NCBI GenBank assembly: GCA_900555635.1
Contig: USLU01000060.1
Span: forward strand, 1 to 32,057
Reading direction: 5' to 3'
Origin: an uncultured Bacteroides sp.
GTDB taxonomy: Bacteria; Bacteroidota; Bacteroidia; Bacteroidales; Bacteroidaceae
Length of the DNA: 32,057 bases
The notes beneath the pieces were generated by a model. It was not told the DNA's origin and made no database searches. It was given only the letters and a program-made list of their open reading frames with translations. This document shows, in pieces, positions 30,684-32,057 of this stretch (position 1 is its first letter; the number at the start of each line of letters is the position of its first letter). A program made the position numbers and the translations under genes.

Positions 30684-32057
30684 TTAGTAACGATAGTGGT
30701 CTGCTTTATACGGTCCGTCTACGTTTACACCGATGTAGGCGGCTTGTTCAGAAGTCAGCCTCGTCAGTTTTACGCCAATCTTTTCGAGGTGCAGGCGGGC
30801 TACTTCTTCGTCCAGATACTTAGGCAAGCGATAAACGTTGGTTTCGTATTTCTTGTTGAACAACTCGATTTGTGCCAATGTCTGGTTCGTGAATGAGTTA
30901 CTCATTACGAAAGACGGATGGCCGGTAGCGCAGCCCAAGTTAACTAAACGACCATCAGCCAGCAGGATGATGCTGTGTCCGTCGGGGAAATAATAACGGT
31001 CTACTTGCGGTTTGATATTTACACGGTTGATACCCGGGTAATGCTTGAGGGCTTCTACCTGTATCTCATTGTCGAAGTGTCCGATGTTGCAGACAATGGC
31101 TTGGTCTTTCATCTTCTCCATGTGGTCGATGCGGATAATATCAATATTACCGGTAGTAGTTACAAAGATATTGCCTTCTGTGCAGGCATCTTCCATAGTC
31201 ACTACTTCGAAACCTTCCATGGCAGCTTGCAAAGCACAGATAGGGTCGACTTCGGTTACCAATACGCGGGCACCGTAAGAACGCATAGAATGTGAACAAC
31301 CTTTACCTACATCACCATATCCACAAACAACAACTACCTTACCGGCAATCATTACGTCGGTAGCACGTTTGATACCATCGGCCAAAGACTCGCGGCAACC
31401 GTAGAGGTTATCGAATTTGGATTTGGTTACCGAGTCGTTCACATTGAATGCAGGGAACAATAATTTGCCTTCTTCCTGCATCTGATACAGACGGTGTACA
31501 CCGGTAGTAGTTTCTTCCGAAACGCCACGTACTTCGGCAGCTACACGATGCCAACGGTCGCTATCTTTAGCCAGAACTTGTTTAAGGATGGCATTCAACT
31601 CAATTTCATCTTCGGCATGTACTTCCTTGTCGAGTACGGCAGCATTGTTTTCTGCATCGTAGCCTACATGAATCATCATGGTAGCGTCTCCTCCATCGTC
31701 CACGATAACTGTAGGACCTTTACCACCGGCGAAGTTCAGAGCTTGGAGCGTACACCACCAATAATCGGCCAGTGTTTCGCCTTTCCAAGCAAAAACGGCT
31801 ACACCGCTGGCAGCAATGGCGGCAGCGGCATGATCTTGAGTTGAGTATATATTGCAGGAACACCAGCGTACTTCAGCACCCAGTGCCACAAGAGTCTCTA
31901 TTAATACCGCAGTCTGGATAGTCATGTGCAATGAACCCATGATACGGGCACCTTTCAACGGTTTTGTTTCTCCATACTTTTCGCGAAGAGCCATAAGGCC
32001 GGGCATTTCTTTTTCTGCCAGATCGATTTCCTTGCGACCGAAGTCGGCAAGCGTAAT
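30684..32057 (-). CDS. ahcY: S-adenosylhomocysteine hydrolase, 5' end outside the window
   Basis: The visible 457 residues belong to the NAD-dependent enzyme that splits S-adenosylhomocysteine to adenosine and homocysteine, relieving product inhibition of methyltransferases. The reading frame runs off the window edge; the first visible residues ITLADFGRKEIDLAEKE belong to the normal N-terminus, so ATG at 32006 is internal and only a short N-terminal piece is missing. Marks include GSLHMTIQTAVLIETL, NVNDSVTKSKFDNLYGCRES, the Rossmann motif VVCGYGDVGKGCSHSMRSYG, and the C-terminal GPYKADHYRY. The stop is 4 bases from hairpin element copy B. Confidence 0.97.
   Translation of the reverse strand: MTLADFGRKEIDLAEKEMPGLMALREKYGETKPLKGARIMGSLHMTIQTAVLIETLVALGAEVRWCSCNIYSTQDHAAAAIAASGVAVFAWKGETLADYWWCTLQALNFAGGKGPTVIVDDGGDATMMIHVGYDAENNAAVLDKEVHAEDEIELNAILKQVLAKDSDRWHRVAAEVRGVSEETTTGVHRLYQMQEEGKLLFPAFNVNDSVTKSKFDNLYGCRESLADGIKRATDVMIAGKVVVVCGYGDVGKGCSHSMRSYGARVLVTEVDPICALQAAMEGFEVVTMEDACTEGNIFVTTTGNIDIIRIDHMEKMKDQAIVCNIGHFDNEIQVEALKHYPGINRVNIKPQVDRYYFPDGHSIILLADGRLVNLGCATGHPSFVMSNSFTNQTLAQIELFNKKYETNVYRLPKYLDEEVARLHLEKIGVKLTRLTSEQAAYIGVNVDGPYKADHYRY

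Overview
The window looks like chromosome of a Bacteroides-type member of the Bacteroidota. The evidence is a SusC/SusD pair, several lipoprotein or secreted glycoside hydrolases, many TAnnTTTG boxes (the Bacteroidota -7 promoter element) at sensible distances from starts, few recognisable Shine-Dalgarno sequences, and core proteins (XerD, AroQ, pyruvate kinase, RbfA, AhcY) of Bacteroidota type. The species cannot be fixed from the sequence alone. No tRNA, rRNA, CRISPR array, transposase or prophage was seen.

Left part (1-14.5 kb), glycan use. A tight plus-strand operon holds a GH89 alpha-N-acetylglucosaminidase, a multi-membrane-span relative of heparan-alpha-glucosaminide N-acetyltransferase (HGSNAT), and a GH92 alpha-mannosidase lipoprotein. 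The first two resemble consecutive enzymes of lysosomal heparan sulfate breakdown. Next come a GH28 polygalacturonase-like lipoprotein, bracketed by two inverted copies of a 140-bp palindromic element, and a secreted histidine acid phosphatase. Convergent to these, on the minus strand, are an HU-like DNA-binding protein with an elaborate inverted-repeat leader, a possible 48-residue ORF, and a SusC-SusD outer-membrane uptake pair with no regulator gene beside it.

Middle part (14.8-23 kb), mostly housekeeping. On the minus strand are ComM/YifB, a TlpA-like lipoprotein that has lost both redox cysteines, a TPR lipoprotein with an OmpA-like segment, and XerD. On the plus strand are AroQ, pyruvate kinase and an O-methyltransferase.

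Right part (23-32 kb). Two histidine kinase genes overlap at ATGA on the minus strand. One has a large periplasmic TPR sensor and no recognisable ATP-binding motifs; the other has a tiny sensor and a complete kinase. No response regulator is present. RbfA and a LolC/E-type permease form the divergent operon. A YfhO-family membrane protein and the 5'-truncated S-adenosylhomocysteine hydrolase follow on the minus strand. Two copies of a second repeat family (GAATGAA hairpins with a shared GCCATGCGG core) lie between genes here.

The most notable items are the split sensor-kinase pair, the GH89/HGSNAT coupling, the two dispersed hairpin-element families, the three-copy repeat in the HU-like gene leader, and the cysteine-less TlpA-like protein.
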